A stretch of DNA of 64,000 nucleotides from Pelotomaculum thermopropionicum SI. GTDB taxonomy: Bacteria > Bacillota > Desulfotomaculia > Desulfotomaculales > Pelotomaculaceae. The translations under genes were made by a program, and so were the position numbers. Location of the stretch: positions 682,001 through 746,000 of the forward strand of contig AP009389.1 in NCBI GenBank assembly GCA_000010565.1, in the 5' to 3' direction. Shown here piece by piece: positions 36,654 through 45,628 of this stretch. Below the pieces are notes generated by a model. The model was given only the letters and a program-made list of their open reading frames with translations, was not told the origin of the DNA and searched no databases. Numbering within the stretch: position 1 is the first letter of the stretch; every line of letters begins with the position of its first letter.

Positions 36654-37376
36654 ATGGCATTAAATATCGGTTTCGACCGGAGAGTTAAGCTGGAATGGCT
36701 GGATGCCGCTGCCTGGAAAGCTGCAACGGAAACAGACATTACTGAGGTACGGAAATACCTTGATGATTTCTTGCAGTCAGAATGCCGAGGTAGAGAGGCA
36801 CGCAGGAAGACCATAACCGTATTAACCCGGATTTGGGTCAGGGTACCGCAGAAGCACCGGTCATTACAGGAGCGAGCTTTAAGGATTTTAACCGAGGACG
36901 GCCCCGATACAAGACTCTGGTTGCACTGGGGCATGACGCTTGTGGCCTATCCATTTTTTCGCGATATAGCTGATATTATTGGTCGTCTGTCGGCGCTGCA
37001 GAACGAAGTTTCTCTGGAACAGATTTACCGCCGGCTGGCGGAGCGGTGGGGGGAAAGGTCAACTGTTTGCCGGGCGAGCCAGCGAGTGGTACGTTCAATG
37101 GTAGACTGGGGCGTTCTCCAGGATACCGCCGTAGAAGGCGTTTATATTCCCACCGCCAAAAAAGGTCCGGCCAGCGCCAGTGTTCAGTTATGGTTTTTAG
37201 AAGCCCTGTTGTGTTCAGAATTCACCCAAGCGGTGATCCTGCAACAATTGCCAAAGCTACCCTCAGCTTTTCCGTTTCACCTGGATATTTCGGTGGCGGC
37301 TATAAGGCAATCTAAACGGTTTGAAATACAGCGTCAGGGTTTGGATTTAGATATGGTTACAATCGTAAACCGGTAA
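36654..37376 (+). CDS. brxA: BrxA-like protein (DUF1819 type), last BREX gene
   Basis: 240 residues from ATG 36654 with GGAGGAG eight bases upstream. A small helical protein with an HTH-like middle (LEQIYRRLAERWGERSTVCR, RASQRVVRSMVDWGVL). Position at the operon end and size fit the BrxA of type 3 BREX, a small DNA-binding-type protein. Two-base gap to pglZ. Confidence 0.72.
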   Translation: MALNIGFDRRVKLEWLDAAAWKAATETDITEVRKYLDDFLQSECRGREARRKTITVLTRIWVRVPQKHRSLQERALRILTEDGPDTRLWLHWGMTLVAYPFFRDIADIIGRLSALQNEVSLEQIYRRLAERWGERSTVCRASQRVVRSMVDWGVLQDTAVEGVYIPTAKKGPASASVQLWFLEALLCSEFTQAVILQQLPKLPSAFPFHLDISVAAIRQSKRFEIQRQGLDLDMVTIVNR

Positions 37377-37672
37377 TGGTCGGGTCTGTATCTCTTTAGT
37401 GGTAAATTTGATGGTTTTACCACATGCAAATCCAGAGTCTATTGAAGGAAGCACGACTATCTACCCTTTGATATGAAGGCGTTTCTTGCCTGCTCCGTCG
37501 ACCTTAGAAAAATGTCCCCGGAAGCAGTATCCCGGGTAAAGTAGATCGAGGTGGAGCTCAAAAAGATTCAGTCTAGAGCAATGTAAGCGTCAAACTGTAC
37601 CCACCTTGTTCCAACCCTGGGTTTATAAGATAATCTTCCTCAGAACACGAGACAAGTGAGGAGGATTTTCTT
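37377..37672. other. BREX/IS junction, IS66 left end
   Basis: No gene is seen. From 37583 the sequence GTAAGCGTCAAACTGTACCC resembles the outer inverted repeat of IS66-family elements (GTAAGCG start). The part before 37583 is unassigned. Confidence 0.55.
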
Positions 37673-37940
37673 ATGACCAAAGCCGAACAGCAAAAGCTAT
37701 GGGAAACCCGGATCATCGAATATCGAGCCAGCGGGCTGAAAGCTAAAGAATGGTGCGCCGCCCATAACGTAACCCCCCGGCAATTGTGGTACTGGCTCCG
37801 GAAGTTTAAGAATCAGAATGACTCTTTCCCCGCCAGGTCTACCCGGTGGCTGCCGGTTGCAATCAAATATTGCTTAAGCCAGTGGGATAAACTCGAAGCC
37901 TTTTTGCAAGACGGACGATTGCGGCTTGACCCCTTAATTT
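37583..37940 (+). mobile_element. IS66-family remnant, internally deleted and cut by an IS3 element
   Basis: Left-end repeat at 37583, then an open frame 37673-37951 that begins as an IS66 TnpA (LWETRIIEYRASGLKAKEWC, VTPRQLWYWLRKFK) and ends, after a jump, in the 3' part of an IS66 transposase (AIKYCLSQWDKLEAFLQDGR). Most of the transposase is deleted. The remnant is truncated at 37940, where the IS3-family left repeat begins; the last codons of the frame lie in the IS3 end. Confidence 0.75.
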
Positions 37941-38003
37941 TGGACAATTAGTCTTAGTTTCTAAGGTTTTCATAGAATTTCGATTTTTTTGTTCCGGAAT
38001 AAG

Positions 38004-38166
38004 GGCGGCGGCCTTGACATCCACCCCGCATGCGGTCACCAGTTATTGCTGACGGGGCGGCTCCGGGGACATAACGTAAACTTCATTAAGCGCCCCGCCG
38101 GGCTTTAAATTGTACCACATGCGGGGACCCCGGCTGTCAAGGCTCGTCCTTTCGGCGCCGCCCAGA
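38004..38166. repeat. Palindromic GC-rich insertion-like element inside the IS3 end
   Basis: The left part (GGGCGGCG..GCCTTGACA..CCCGCATG) is repeated in inverted form at the right (CATGCGGGG...TGTCAAGGC...CGCCGCCC), so the segment can fold into a long imperfect hairpin. It separates the orfB stop (38202) from the IS end by about 260 bases, far more than is normal for IS3 elements, and has no open frame. It looks like a small non-autonomous mobile palindrome. Confidence 0.5.
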
Positions 38167-38201
38167 AAAGCCTCTGGGGCTCACCTGGTACATGAATAAA
38201 A

Positions 38202-39119
38202 TTATACCCTGACAGGTTTGAGCTCCAAACGATTTTCCCTCAGTAACTGGTAACATTCCATTGGAGAAAAGAATTTAATGCCGGAGTGGATACGAACCTT
38301 GTTATAGAACCGCATAAACTTATCCACTATCTCGTATGCTTCGGCATAACTTTCAAATTCGTAGCGCGATAGGCATTCCTCCTCTAAAATAGCATGAAAT
38401 GACTCTATATGGGCATTTTTATTGGGCATCTTGAACGGTATCCTTTCATGTTCGATACTTAACTCCACACATGTTCCTTCAAAAAGGTTACTGATAAACT
38501 GTGGGCCGTTATCGGACCTGATTGCCGGCTTCTTCTCTGCTTCATATAGCTGGCGTTTTAAAAGGGCGTTTTTCAGGGTTATTGCTGCATCCCTGGCTTC
38601 GCATGCCAGCCCTATGTGATAACCCACAATAGAACGGTCAAATACGTCAATAATGGACAGGATAAAGAAGAAGCTGTTTTCGCCGGCAATGTAACCGTAT
38701 TTTAGATCCGTTTCCCATAACTGGTTGGGACCTGTGATAACCCGGTTACGTGCCAGCCTTCTGGGGTGTCTGGTTTTTATCCTCCTCTGCGGCCGTAGCA
38801 CCTGAAGTTCTTTACATAAGCGAAATACTTTCTTTTTGTTGATGATCAGGTTGAAATTTTTCCGCAGGCAGTAAGTGAGCTTTAAATAGCCGTAAGCAAA
38901 ACCCTCGTCCTGGATCAATTCGCAGATCCATTCCTTAACCTGCTCATTGCTGACAATATTGCCGTCCCTGGTTAAAGTGTAGTGAGAGTTGGGCCGGCCG
39001 CCTACCCGGATACGCTCTTTATTGCTGTGGCACAGGTTATGGTAATAAGTGGAACGATTTATTCCGAGAATTTTTAAAACAAGCGATACCTTATATCCTC
39101 TGGATATCCACTTTTTTGC
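38202..39119 (-). pseudogene. IS3-family transposase orfB
   Basis: The rve integrase domain is complete: WETDLKYGYIAGENSFFFIL with the first Asp, RSDNGPQF with the second and a C-terminal HIESFHAILEEECL with the Glu. The frame extends upstream of 38918 (ISRGYKVSLVLKILGINRST) to about 39119 but lacks a standard start and is offset from orfA, which carries a stop, so no full transposase would be made. Confidence 0.75.
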
Positions 39120-39502
39120 AATTTCTTTTTATCGGCAAGTGTGGGTTCGTTTTTTTTAACAAATCCCTGAGTATTTCAATTTCCAGTTCTTTTTCGCCGA
39201 GGAGCTTTTTAAGCTTTTCGTTTTCAGAAATCATTTTCTTGTGTTCTTCAATGGTAACAGGACATTTATTGTGGGTTTTCCGCTGTTTTTCTCCCTAAGG
39301 AACACCAGTTCCCTCTCTTTTGTATTGTCTAACCCATTTACTAACCAGACTGGTGGAGATATCGTGTCTTCTGGCGACAATGGAGGCATTGCCGGTTTCA
39401 AGGGCTTCTTTGATAATTTGTAATTTTTGTTCTGGTGAGTACTGTTTTCTGGTCAATTTTATCCCCCCGCTTGAATTTATCAGATTTAAGACTACTTGTC
39501 CA

Positions 39503-40745
39503 ATCTGATTAGGGGGCTAAAGAGATACAACTTTTCCACTCCCTGATCGGTACAGTCCACTTTTTGGATGCCTCAACAGTAGCCAGGTAGATAATCTTTT
39601 TTAAGGCGTCATCCGTCGGATACGCGGTTTTTGTCTTGGTTACCTTGCGTAGCTGCCGGTGGTATCCTTCGATGATATTGGTAGTGTAAATGAGTTTGCG
39701 AATCTCGTATGGGTACTTGAAGTAAGCCGTCAGTTCCAGCCAGTTTTTCTCCCAGGAGCGGATAATAACCGGGTGTTTTTTACCCCACTTCTCCTTGAAC
39801 ATTTTAAAGGCGAGTTCCGCTTCCTCCATGGTAAGGGCCTGGTATACTTTCTTGAGGTCGGCCATTAATTCCTTTTGTTCCTTCCAAGGCACGTATTTCA
39901 GGGAATTACGGATTTGATGTATTATGCATAGCTGGATTTCTGTCCGGGGAAACACGGTATTGATAGCCTCGGAAAACCCGGAAAGCCCGTCTTTACAGGC
40001 AATCAGGATGTCCTGCACGCCTCTGTTTTTCAGGTCGTTGCACACTCCAAGCCAGAAGCTGGCACTTTCATTTTCCCCAATCCAGATGCCCAGTATGTCC
40101 TTCTGGCCGGCCATGTTGATGCCCAGTACGCTGTAGGCAGCCTTGTTTATAATACGGTTGTCCTTGCGCACTTTAAAGAAAATGGCATCCAGGTAAATGA
40201 TAGGGTATACGCGTTCTAAGGGTCTTGACTGCCACTCGGTGATCATAGGCATTATTTTGTCCGTCACCTTGCTGACCATTACCGGGGATACGTCGATACC
40301 ATAGATATCCCGCATATGATCCTCAATATCCCGGGTGGTCATACCCTTGGCGTACATGGCGATAATCTGGTCTTCCAGGTCATTTGAGGTTGTCTGGTAC
40401 TTTTTGATAATCCTGGGCTCAAATTCTCCATTGCGATCACGGGGTATTTCTATTTCGGTTTTGCCCAGCTTGGTCTGGATGGTTTTCTTGCTGTAACCAT
40501 TGCGGCTGTTACCTGTATTATTACCCTCCGGGCTATGCTTTTTATACCCCAGGTGTTCATCCATCTCGGCCTCAAATATTTGCTGCAAAGTGTCTTTAAA
40601 GAGGTTCTTAAGCATGTTGTGTACATCTTCTACGGTTTCACATTCTTTGGCTAATTCTTTGATGGTTTTGTCCATAGTGCTTTGCATAAATGGTCAGCTC
40701 CTTTTATTGTTAGTTATAACCATTTACACAAAGCTTTTTACGTTC
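39503..40745 (-). mobile_element. IS256-family element, truncated at its left end
   Basis: Transposase 39509-40687 followed upstream by the right-end sequence (AACCATTTACACAAAG near 40716-40735). The left end is missing: the transposase loses its last 20 or so residues at the junction with the IS3 element (39502/39503). Confidence 0.7.
39509..40687 (-). pseudogene. IS256-family transposase, C-terminus cut
   Basis: 392 codons. The mutator-type transposase shows DEHLGYKKHSPEGNNTGNSR, IYLDAIFFKVRKDN with the first Asp, DILIACKDGLSGF with the second, IHQIRNSLKYVP and IYTTNIIEGYHRQLR with the Glu. All catalytic residues are there, but the conserved final W..LN.F.I.F..R segment is replaced by WKSCISLAP, so activity is doubtful. 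Confidence 0.8.
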
Positions 40746-40825
40746 TCACGAGGCCCGTACGTACGGTTCTGTGAGAGGGATAATGCTGCAGAAAATTACT
40801 GCAGCATTACCCTACTCGATTTACG
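40746..40825 (+). ncRNA. Possible 3' remnant of a group II intron (domains V-VI)
   Basis: GTACGTACGGTTCTGTGAG followed by a perfect stem (AATGCTGCAG / CTGCAGCATT) and CCCTACTCGAT reads like the end of a bacterial group II intron: the 3' strand of domain V, the domain VI stem, and the last bases. No reverse transcriptase is nearby. Only this short end is left, so the call is tentative. Confidence 0.45.
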
Positions 40826-40916
40826 CTTACAAACTTTTTAGGTTCTCTGAAAGGAATCTCTCCCTGACCAGCGGCAGTTTCCGCCATTTCCGGTTGTCAA
40901 AGAGCTTTTTGCTTGC

Positions 40917-41135
40917 TTAAGTAAGCTTATTACTAACACGGGCTGCTAGAGGTAGGTTCAGCTGTCCCAGCGCCGCCCGCAGCCGCCCCGCTAACACCAC
41001 GTCCCGGAACGACTCCCGCTCCGGCCGCTCCCCACCGGGGCTGATCTCCGGCCCAAACGCCGTCTCGTATCCGAATTCCGCTAACCACTGCAGCGTGGCT
41101 TGCTCGATGAGGGATTCGTTGATGGTGGGAGTCAT
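40917..41135 (-). pseudogene. hsdR: HsdR N-terminal fragment (type I restriction)
   Basis: 72 codons. LIEQATLQWLAEFGYETAFG, PEISPGGERPERESFRDVVL and RLRAALGQLN are the start of type I restriction R subunits; the rest of about 1000 residues is missing. It follows the Argonaute-associated nuclease gene by 62 bases on the same strand and represents the end of the original hsdM-hsdS-hsdR operon. Confidence 0.8.
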
Positions 41136-41197
41136 TGTAAATTTAACCCCCAGCAGGTAACAAAACTATTCGATAGTTTAAAGCCCGAAGTTAAACT

Positions 41198-42421
41198 TTA
41201 AGCTCTCATCTTTCCTGGTCTGGGTACCACTATTGCCTCCCTCACACCTTGGAGTTTCTTAAGACCCTGTCGAAGTTCACCATGCTGTTCAATTCGACGT
41301 GAGTTGTCCCATACGAAAACAATTATTTTGTCGTAACCGGAATCGTTCGATAGATATAAGCTGGCATCAGAGGCAACTTCTTCTATAATGCGTGAGAATT
41401 CAGACGATGTCCCGTTATATATAAACTTAACCTCAATTATGAGTCTTAGAGAGGGAATACCAAGATCGCACCTAGGATGTTTATGGCCTAATGAAGGAAG
41501 GTTTTCTTCATCTTCCAGATCAGGGAAAATCGGAGCCAGAATAACCCACAACAAATCTTGAACATGGTACTCATTTAGGATTTCCCATTTAACTGGCACG
41601 GCTTCTGCTTTTCGGACTCTGGGTTTTTCTTCCCAGCACCAACGTCGAAGTGAGTCACGAACTCTTTCCAAAAGATTAATTACGTCTTCCGGTGCTGCTC
41701 GATTGGGAAGGACGGTAGGCACTTGTCGCATTAACCAATTTAAGGCAGCCAATCGAGTGGCAACGACGTCAACTTGCTGTTCGGCATAGTTTGGTTGATT
41801 GACAATAAGCTCTAAGGCCTTACGTTCATAATCTTCTTTTACTGAAATAAAACCTTTTGCAGCAAGAGCTAAAGCTAAGTCAGGTGTTATTTCCCTCTCA
41901 GCAGTAGATTCTTTAGTAATTAATAGCTGTGCGGCATATATTAAAGAACGATCCCATAACTCAAACCGACTACGCCTTAAAGTCTCTGCAAGTAGAGCTA
42001 TAAACCATTTCTCTGACTCTTTTCTTTTCTCCCACTCTCCAGACGCTAATATACCTACAGCCATTCCAAGAAGTGCTATCCCATCTACTTCGAAATCCGG
42101 TTCTCGATTAGGAAGAAACGGCCTTCGTCCTAACATCCAATCCAGTCCTTTTCGAAGAGCATATAGTGTATCCAAGTGCGGCGAAAGGTGTTCCGCAAAG
42201 CCAAGAACTGCAACATCTCGATAGGTACGTCCAGGTTCGGAGATTCGAAGTTTAGAAGCTAATGCCGCCGCTTCAAAGTCTACAAATTCTTTAGTTTTAT
42301 CTCCTAAAATCCACCCGACATAGGCTTCAATTAAATCACGTTGGCCACACACCGAAACCAAACGCCTGACTAATGCCTTTCGAGCATCTTCGATAAGCAA
42401 ACGGCTAGTAGTATCGCTCAT
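41198..42421 (-). CDS. PD-(D/E)XK nuclease partner of the Argonaute
   Basis: 407 residues from ATG 42421, which overlaps the Argonaute stop (ATGA). The N-terminal 300 residues are helical with no family I know. Near residues 318-330 lies RCDLGIPSLRLIIEVKF, a clean D...ExK nuclease core. Catalytically dead long Argonautes (long-B type) are known to work with separate nuclease, Sir2 or membrane effectors encoded next to them; this gene fits the nuclease class. Base composition is AT-rich like the Argonaute gene and unlike the neighbours. Confidence 0.75.
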   Translation of the reverse strand: MSDTTSRLLIEDARKALVRRLVSVCGQRDLIEAYVGWILGDKTKEFVDFEAAALASKLRISEPGRTYRDVAVLGFAEHLSPHLDTLYALRKGLDWMLGRRPFLPNREPDFEVDGIALLGMAVGILASGEWEKRKESEKWFIALLAETLRRSRFELWDRSLIYAAQLLITKESTAEREITPDLALALAAKGFISVKEDYERKALELIVNQPNYAEQQVDVVATRLAALNWLMRQVPTVLPNRAAPEDVINLLERVRDSLRRWCWEEKPRVRKAEAVPVKWEILNEYHVQDLLWVILAPIFPDLEDEENLPSLGHKHPRCDLGIPSLRLIIEVKFIYNGTSSEFSRIIEEVASDASLYLSNDSGYDKIIVFVWDNSRRIEQHGELRQGLKKLQGVREAIVVPRPGKMRA

Positions 42422-44751
42422 AAGAACCACCTCGTCCGCCCAATGCGTCCAAGAATGACATCTGGGTTCCATCCCGAGACAGAACTAAGACTCTTCAAAA
42501 GTTTCGCGATTAATGCAGAATAAAGAATCGTAATGGGGAGAGGTGCTGGAGAAAAACTGCGCCATGAATGACAAGAAAAATCAAATGCCTGCCTTGCCAA
42601 ATAAGTTAAATCTGTAAACGTAGAGTCCCGGTGGAGCCGTAAAAGCACTGGTTGAGGTATTCCGTCCTGCAAGCGTTTAACTTCTCCGGACCCTTTGAAA
42701 GATAATAACGCTTCCCATTTACTTAGAGTTAAGAATGCACCCCGAGGTGGGGCAAATTGTCCCTTGAACTGACGAGTTAAATAATCTTTAACACCTTTAT
42801 TATTCTCGTCAAAAACATGAAAAGGATGGTTATCAACGAAGTGAATAAAAGCGTATTGAGTATCATTATGGCCTAATTCTTGCATAACTGTTTTTATAGC
42901 CGTTACCTCTATATCTTTGAAAGGCTTAAAAAGGTGAAAAATTAGCCGAACAGAATCGTTTGGTAACCAATTTTGATCTTCTTTTACAGTAGCAACAGTT
43001 TTCCGGAGAGATCTTAATAAAGCTTTGGGATACTCTTTAAAAGGTACTGCAGCGGACTTATTGGTTAATAGGTAGTTGCCGTCTCCGGTGAAAACGGTTG
43101 TAATACCGACAACACGTTCTTTAGAACCTAAGCGGCTACGGCTTACCTGACAACTTCCCAACCCAAATACCAACTCGTGCGCAATAGGCGAATCCGCTTT
43201 AAGCAACCAGGGGGTACCACCCATCTTTGCATAGGAAGCTAAGCTTATATTATTAAGGATATATATTAGCTGACGATCATCTTTTACAATATTTTCTATT
43301 TCCACTTCCTGAACCGGAACTTGTTGTTGAAGGAAAAAGCATTTAGTTACTAAATACGGATTTTTATTACCAAATAATTGGCGAAAATCTTTTTCTGTCT
43401 GAACTATCACCAGATTCCAATCTTCATTATAATTTGACGAATGAGAAATTGCCCGTTTACAAGCCTCTATGTAAGCATTAGCTTCCGAGTTTTCAACCAA
43501 GAAAAACTTTATCTGCACGTCGTCCAGAGCAAATCTGCGTATAAAACCTTTACCATAAGGAGCACGCTGAAAACCCTTGCTTTGGACAGAAACATTTGGC
43601 ATGCCTTCTAAAAATTTTTTTATAAATTGTTCAACCTTTCCTTGTTCACTTTTCTGACAGATAACAGCAATTTTCGGTTGTGCCGGAGTAAAGCGCCGCT
43701 GACTGTATGGGCCATGTTGATCCAACCCGCGTTCGTTCCAAGTATCAGTTCGAGTACCTGAAGGGTCAAATACAAGGATAGGCTTAGGAATAATTTCAAA
43801 TCGCGGGAAAAGGTGGAGATTTTCACTTTGGCTCAACGTCTCCCCCAAAGTAAATTCAACGGTAGGAGTCAATTTAAGATGTTTTAACCGCAAATGCTTA
43901 AAGACGGCTTCAATATAACGCAGTCGTTCAGGCCCACTCCGTAAACTCGCCAGGATTCGGTCTAACTGTTGTAAGACGTGAGGAGCTGAGGTTTTTAAAA
44001 GATGAGAAATACAATGTGTAAGGTTCTCGTAACGCGGCTCCAAGTAAGCATCTGTAACAGGAATCGTTTCAAAACCATCTTGATGATCATTTAGTACAAG
44101 TAAGTCGCCTTTAATAGCTTTTATTTTCCCAACTAAGCGTCGTTTTGGTGCTAATTTTGGATCGCGTGTTTGTTCAAGGCGTTCAACATAACGGCCCTCG
44201 ATAGGAATACCCGCTTTAATAAGTTCTCGGCAAGAAGCATTAATCCTATTACACACCCTAACATCACAAGAAAGAATAACTACTGGTAGTTTTTTGGGAA
44301 TATAAAGGACACGGGTATCAAAGGTATATGATACTCTTATTTCTAACCACGATGGTAGGTTGACTTCTTTCGGTACCGACATTGCCAAAAGATTGTCTTC
44401 TTTACGACTGCTGAGTATCCGTAGCGGCTTATTGCTCGTTATGGTACGATCAATGTTACAAAAGTATTGCTTAAGTGAATTTAAAACTAACGACGCTATA
44501 AATTCAGGCTGTTCTGCTATCTTTACTTCTATAATTTCTTCACCTATTGGATCGCATTCTTCAGACAGCGAAATGGAAAACACTTTATCGCCCTTTCGCT
44601 TAAAGAAGTGCGTATCACGGTTACCAGACCAAAGCTCTTCCAGTTGCTCCTTGTTGCGGTAAGGTTGAGCGCCAATGCGGATTGTTGTGTCAGGATCTAC
44701 TTTTACGGGTACCACATTTAATCTGATTTTGGATTGGTTATAACGTTTCAT
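42418..44751 (-). CDS. Long prokaryotic Argonaute, catalytic residues not recognisable
   Basis: 777 residues from ATG 44751 behind GGGGGAAG; GTG 44802, overlapping the hsdS stop, is an alternative start. The C-terminal third is a PIWI domain: YAKMGGTPWLLKA, then RVVGITTVFTGDGNYL where the first catalytic Asp should follow VVGI but is Thr, RLIFHLFKPFKDIEVTAIK, and the end LPITILYSALIAKL ... TRWFL. The MID part holds APYGKGFIRR. None of the DEDX positions I can locate has the expected acid, so it should bind guide and target without cutting, leaving that to the coupled nuclease. Confidence 0.85.
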   Translation of the reverse strand: MKRYNQSKIRLNVVPVKVDPDTTIRIGAQPYRNKEQLEELWSGNRDTHFFKRKGDKVFSISLSEECDPIGEEIIEVKIAEQPEFIASLVLNSLKQYFCNIDRTITSNKPLRILSSRKEDNLLAMSVPKEVNLPSWLEIRVSYTFDTRVLYIPKKLPVVILSCDVRVCNRINASCRELIKAGIPIEGRYVERLEQTRDPKLAPKRRLVGKIKAIKGDLLVLNDHQDGFETIPVTDAYLEPRYENLTHCISHLLKTSAPHVLQQLDRILASLRSGPERLRYIEAVFKHLRLKHLKLTPTVEFTLGETLSQSENLHLFPRFEIIPKPILVFDPSGTRTDTWNERGLDQHGPYSQRRFTPAQPKIAVICQKSEQGKVEQFIKKFLEGMPNVSVQSKGFQRAPYGKGFIRRFALDDVQIKFFLVENSEANAYIEACKRAISHSSNYNEDWNLVIVQTEKDFRQLFGNKNPYLVTKCFFLQQQVPVQEVEIENIVKDDRQLIYILNNISLASYAKMGGTPWLLKADSPIAHELVFGLGSCQVSRSRLGSKERVVGITTVFTGDGNYLLTNKSAAVPFKEYPKALLRSLRKTVATVKEDQNWLPNDSVRLIFHLFKPFKDIEVTAIKTVMQELGHNDTQYAFIHFVDNHPFHVFDENNKGVKDYLTRQFKGQFAPPRGAFLTLSKWEALLSFKGSGEVKRLQDGIPQPVLLRLHRDSTFTDLTYLARQAFDFSCHSWRSFSPAPLPITILYSALIAKLLKSLSSVSGWNPDVILGRIGRTRWFL

Positions 44752-44798
44752 AACTTCCCCCAGAATGCTAAATTGATCCTTACAAACCTCTCGCGGGG

Positions 44799-45181
44799 TC
44801 ACATCAACTTGGAAAACGCGTTTTGAACCACTTGTATTTCTCTAGAAAGAAACTTAGAGAGCAAAGTATCACGAATTTCCTTAAGGTTTAAGGACTCTTC
44901 ACGATTGCTTTTCACCTGTTTGAACAACGGCATTGTAATTGCATCAAACTGTTCAAAATAATGCGGCTGGGGGTAGAACGATTTTATAGCGTCCCAAGAA
45001 CTCCTCCTTAAACCCCTTGCGCCCCGATGTTCCCCTCATACTCTGAATCGCGTGAGCGCGGAAGGCTCCGGATTGCGCAAGGCAATAAAGAAAGATTCTC
45101 GATAATGGGGGAAGAGGACGCAATACGATAAACTCTGTGGAGCCAGCCGTAAGGTGTTCGATAAAAGGATCGGAGGTCAGA
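44799..45181 (-). pseudogene. hsdS: HsdS C-terminal fragment with a frameshift
   Basis: The first part (TSDPFIEHLTAGSTEFIVLR, LYCLAQSGAFRAHAIQSM, RGTSGRKGF) and the second (EQFDAITMPLFKQVKSNREE, LKEIRDTLLSKFLSREI) are the end of a type I specificity subunit. They are in different frames, joined near 44960. The fragment ends where the Argonaute gene begins. Confidence 0.8.
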
Positions 45182-45298
45182 ATGTAATGATATACCGGCT
45201 ATCCACGTTACAGGGGCCTAATGACGGCAAAACCGTAGAGATACAGTATTTGGCTTTGCACCCTTGATATAGAGGTACGACCGACGGTTCGGACCGGC

Positions 45299-45525
45299 GC
45301 CTCCTTGACATCCGTATTGGCCAGGTCGGTAACGGCGCGCGTCAAGAACCGGTGCCTGTTTTCAAAAGCATCCGAGAGGTATTTCAGAAAGAGCAGCCCG
45401 AGGACGATGTGCTTGTATTCCGCTGCCTCGACCGTGCCCCGTAGCCGGTTGGCCGCCGACCAGAGCCGGTTGGCGAATTCGAGGTCACCGTTGCCGTTTT
45501 TTACCGCGCTTTTCCTTTTCGCTAT
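45299..45525 (-). pseudogene. hsdM: HsdM N-terminal fragment, start codon mutated
   Basis: 75 codons: LEFANRLWSAANRLRGTVEA, AEYKHIVLGLLFLKYLSDAF. This is the opening of type I modification subunits. At the expected start (45525-45523) the codon is ATA behind a good GGGAGAAGG ribosome site. The methylase body is lost and the frame runs into hsdS debris. Confidence 0.8.
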
Positions 45526-45628
45526 AACCTTCTCCCGCAGGATGAACCGAAAGTTTTACCAAACAGCCGGTTTTTAGAGGTTCAAACCGTAAGGGCGCGT
45601 ACTGCCGTAACTGCCTTTTTTTGTTTTA

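Larger units (their letters stand above)
37941..39502 (-). mobile_element. IS3-family element, degenerate
   Basis: Terminal inverted repeats: TGGACAATTAGTCTTAGTTT at 37941 and, inverted, TGGACAAGTAGTCTTAAATC ending at 39502. The interior holds orfA (HTH, about 39460-39100) with an in-frame TAG and orfB (integrase). No matching target duplication is visible at the ends, suggesting later rearrangement. A 163-bp palindromic segment (38004-38166) lies between orfB and the left end. Confidence 0.8.

Noticed and set aside
37386-37400. TGTATCTCTTTAG shared (inverted) with 39518-39534
   Set aside because: A 13-base match at the edge of the IS scar; too short to tell from chance.
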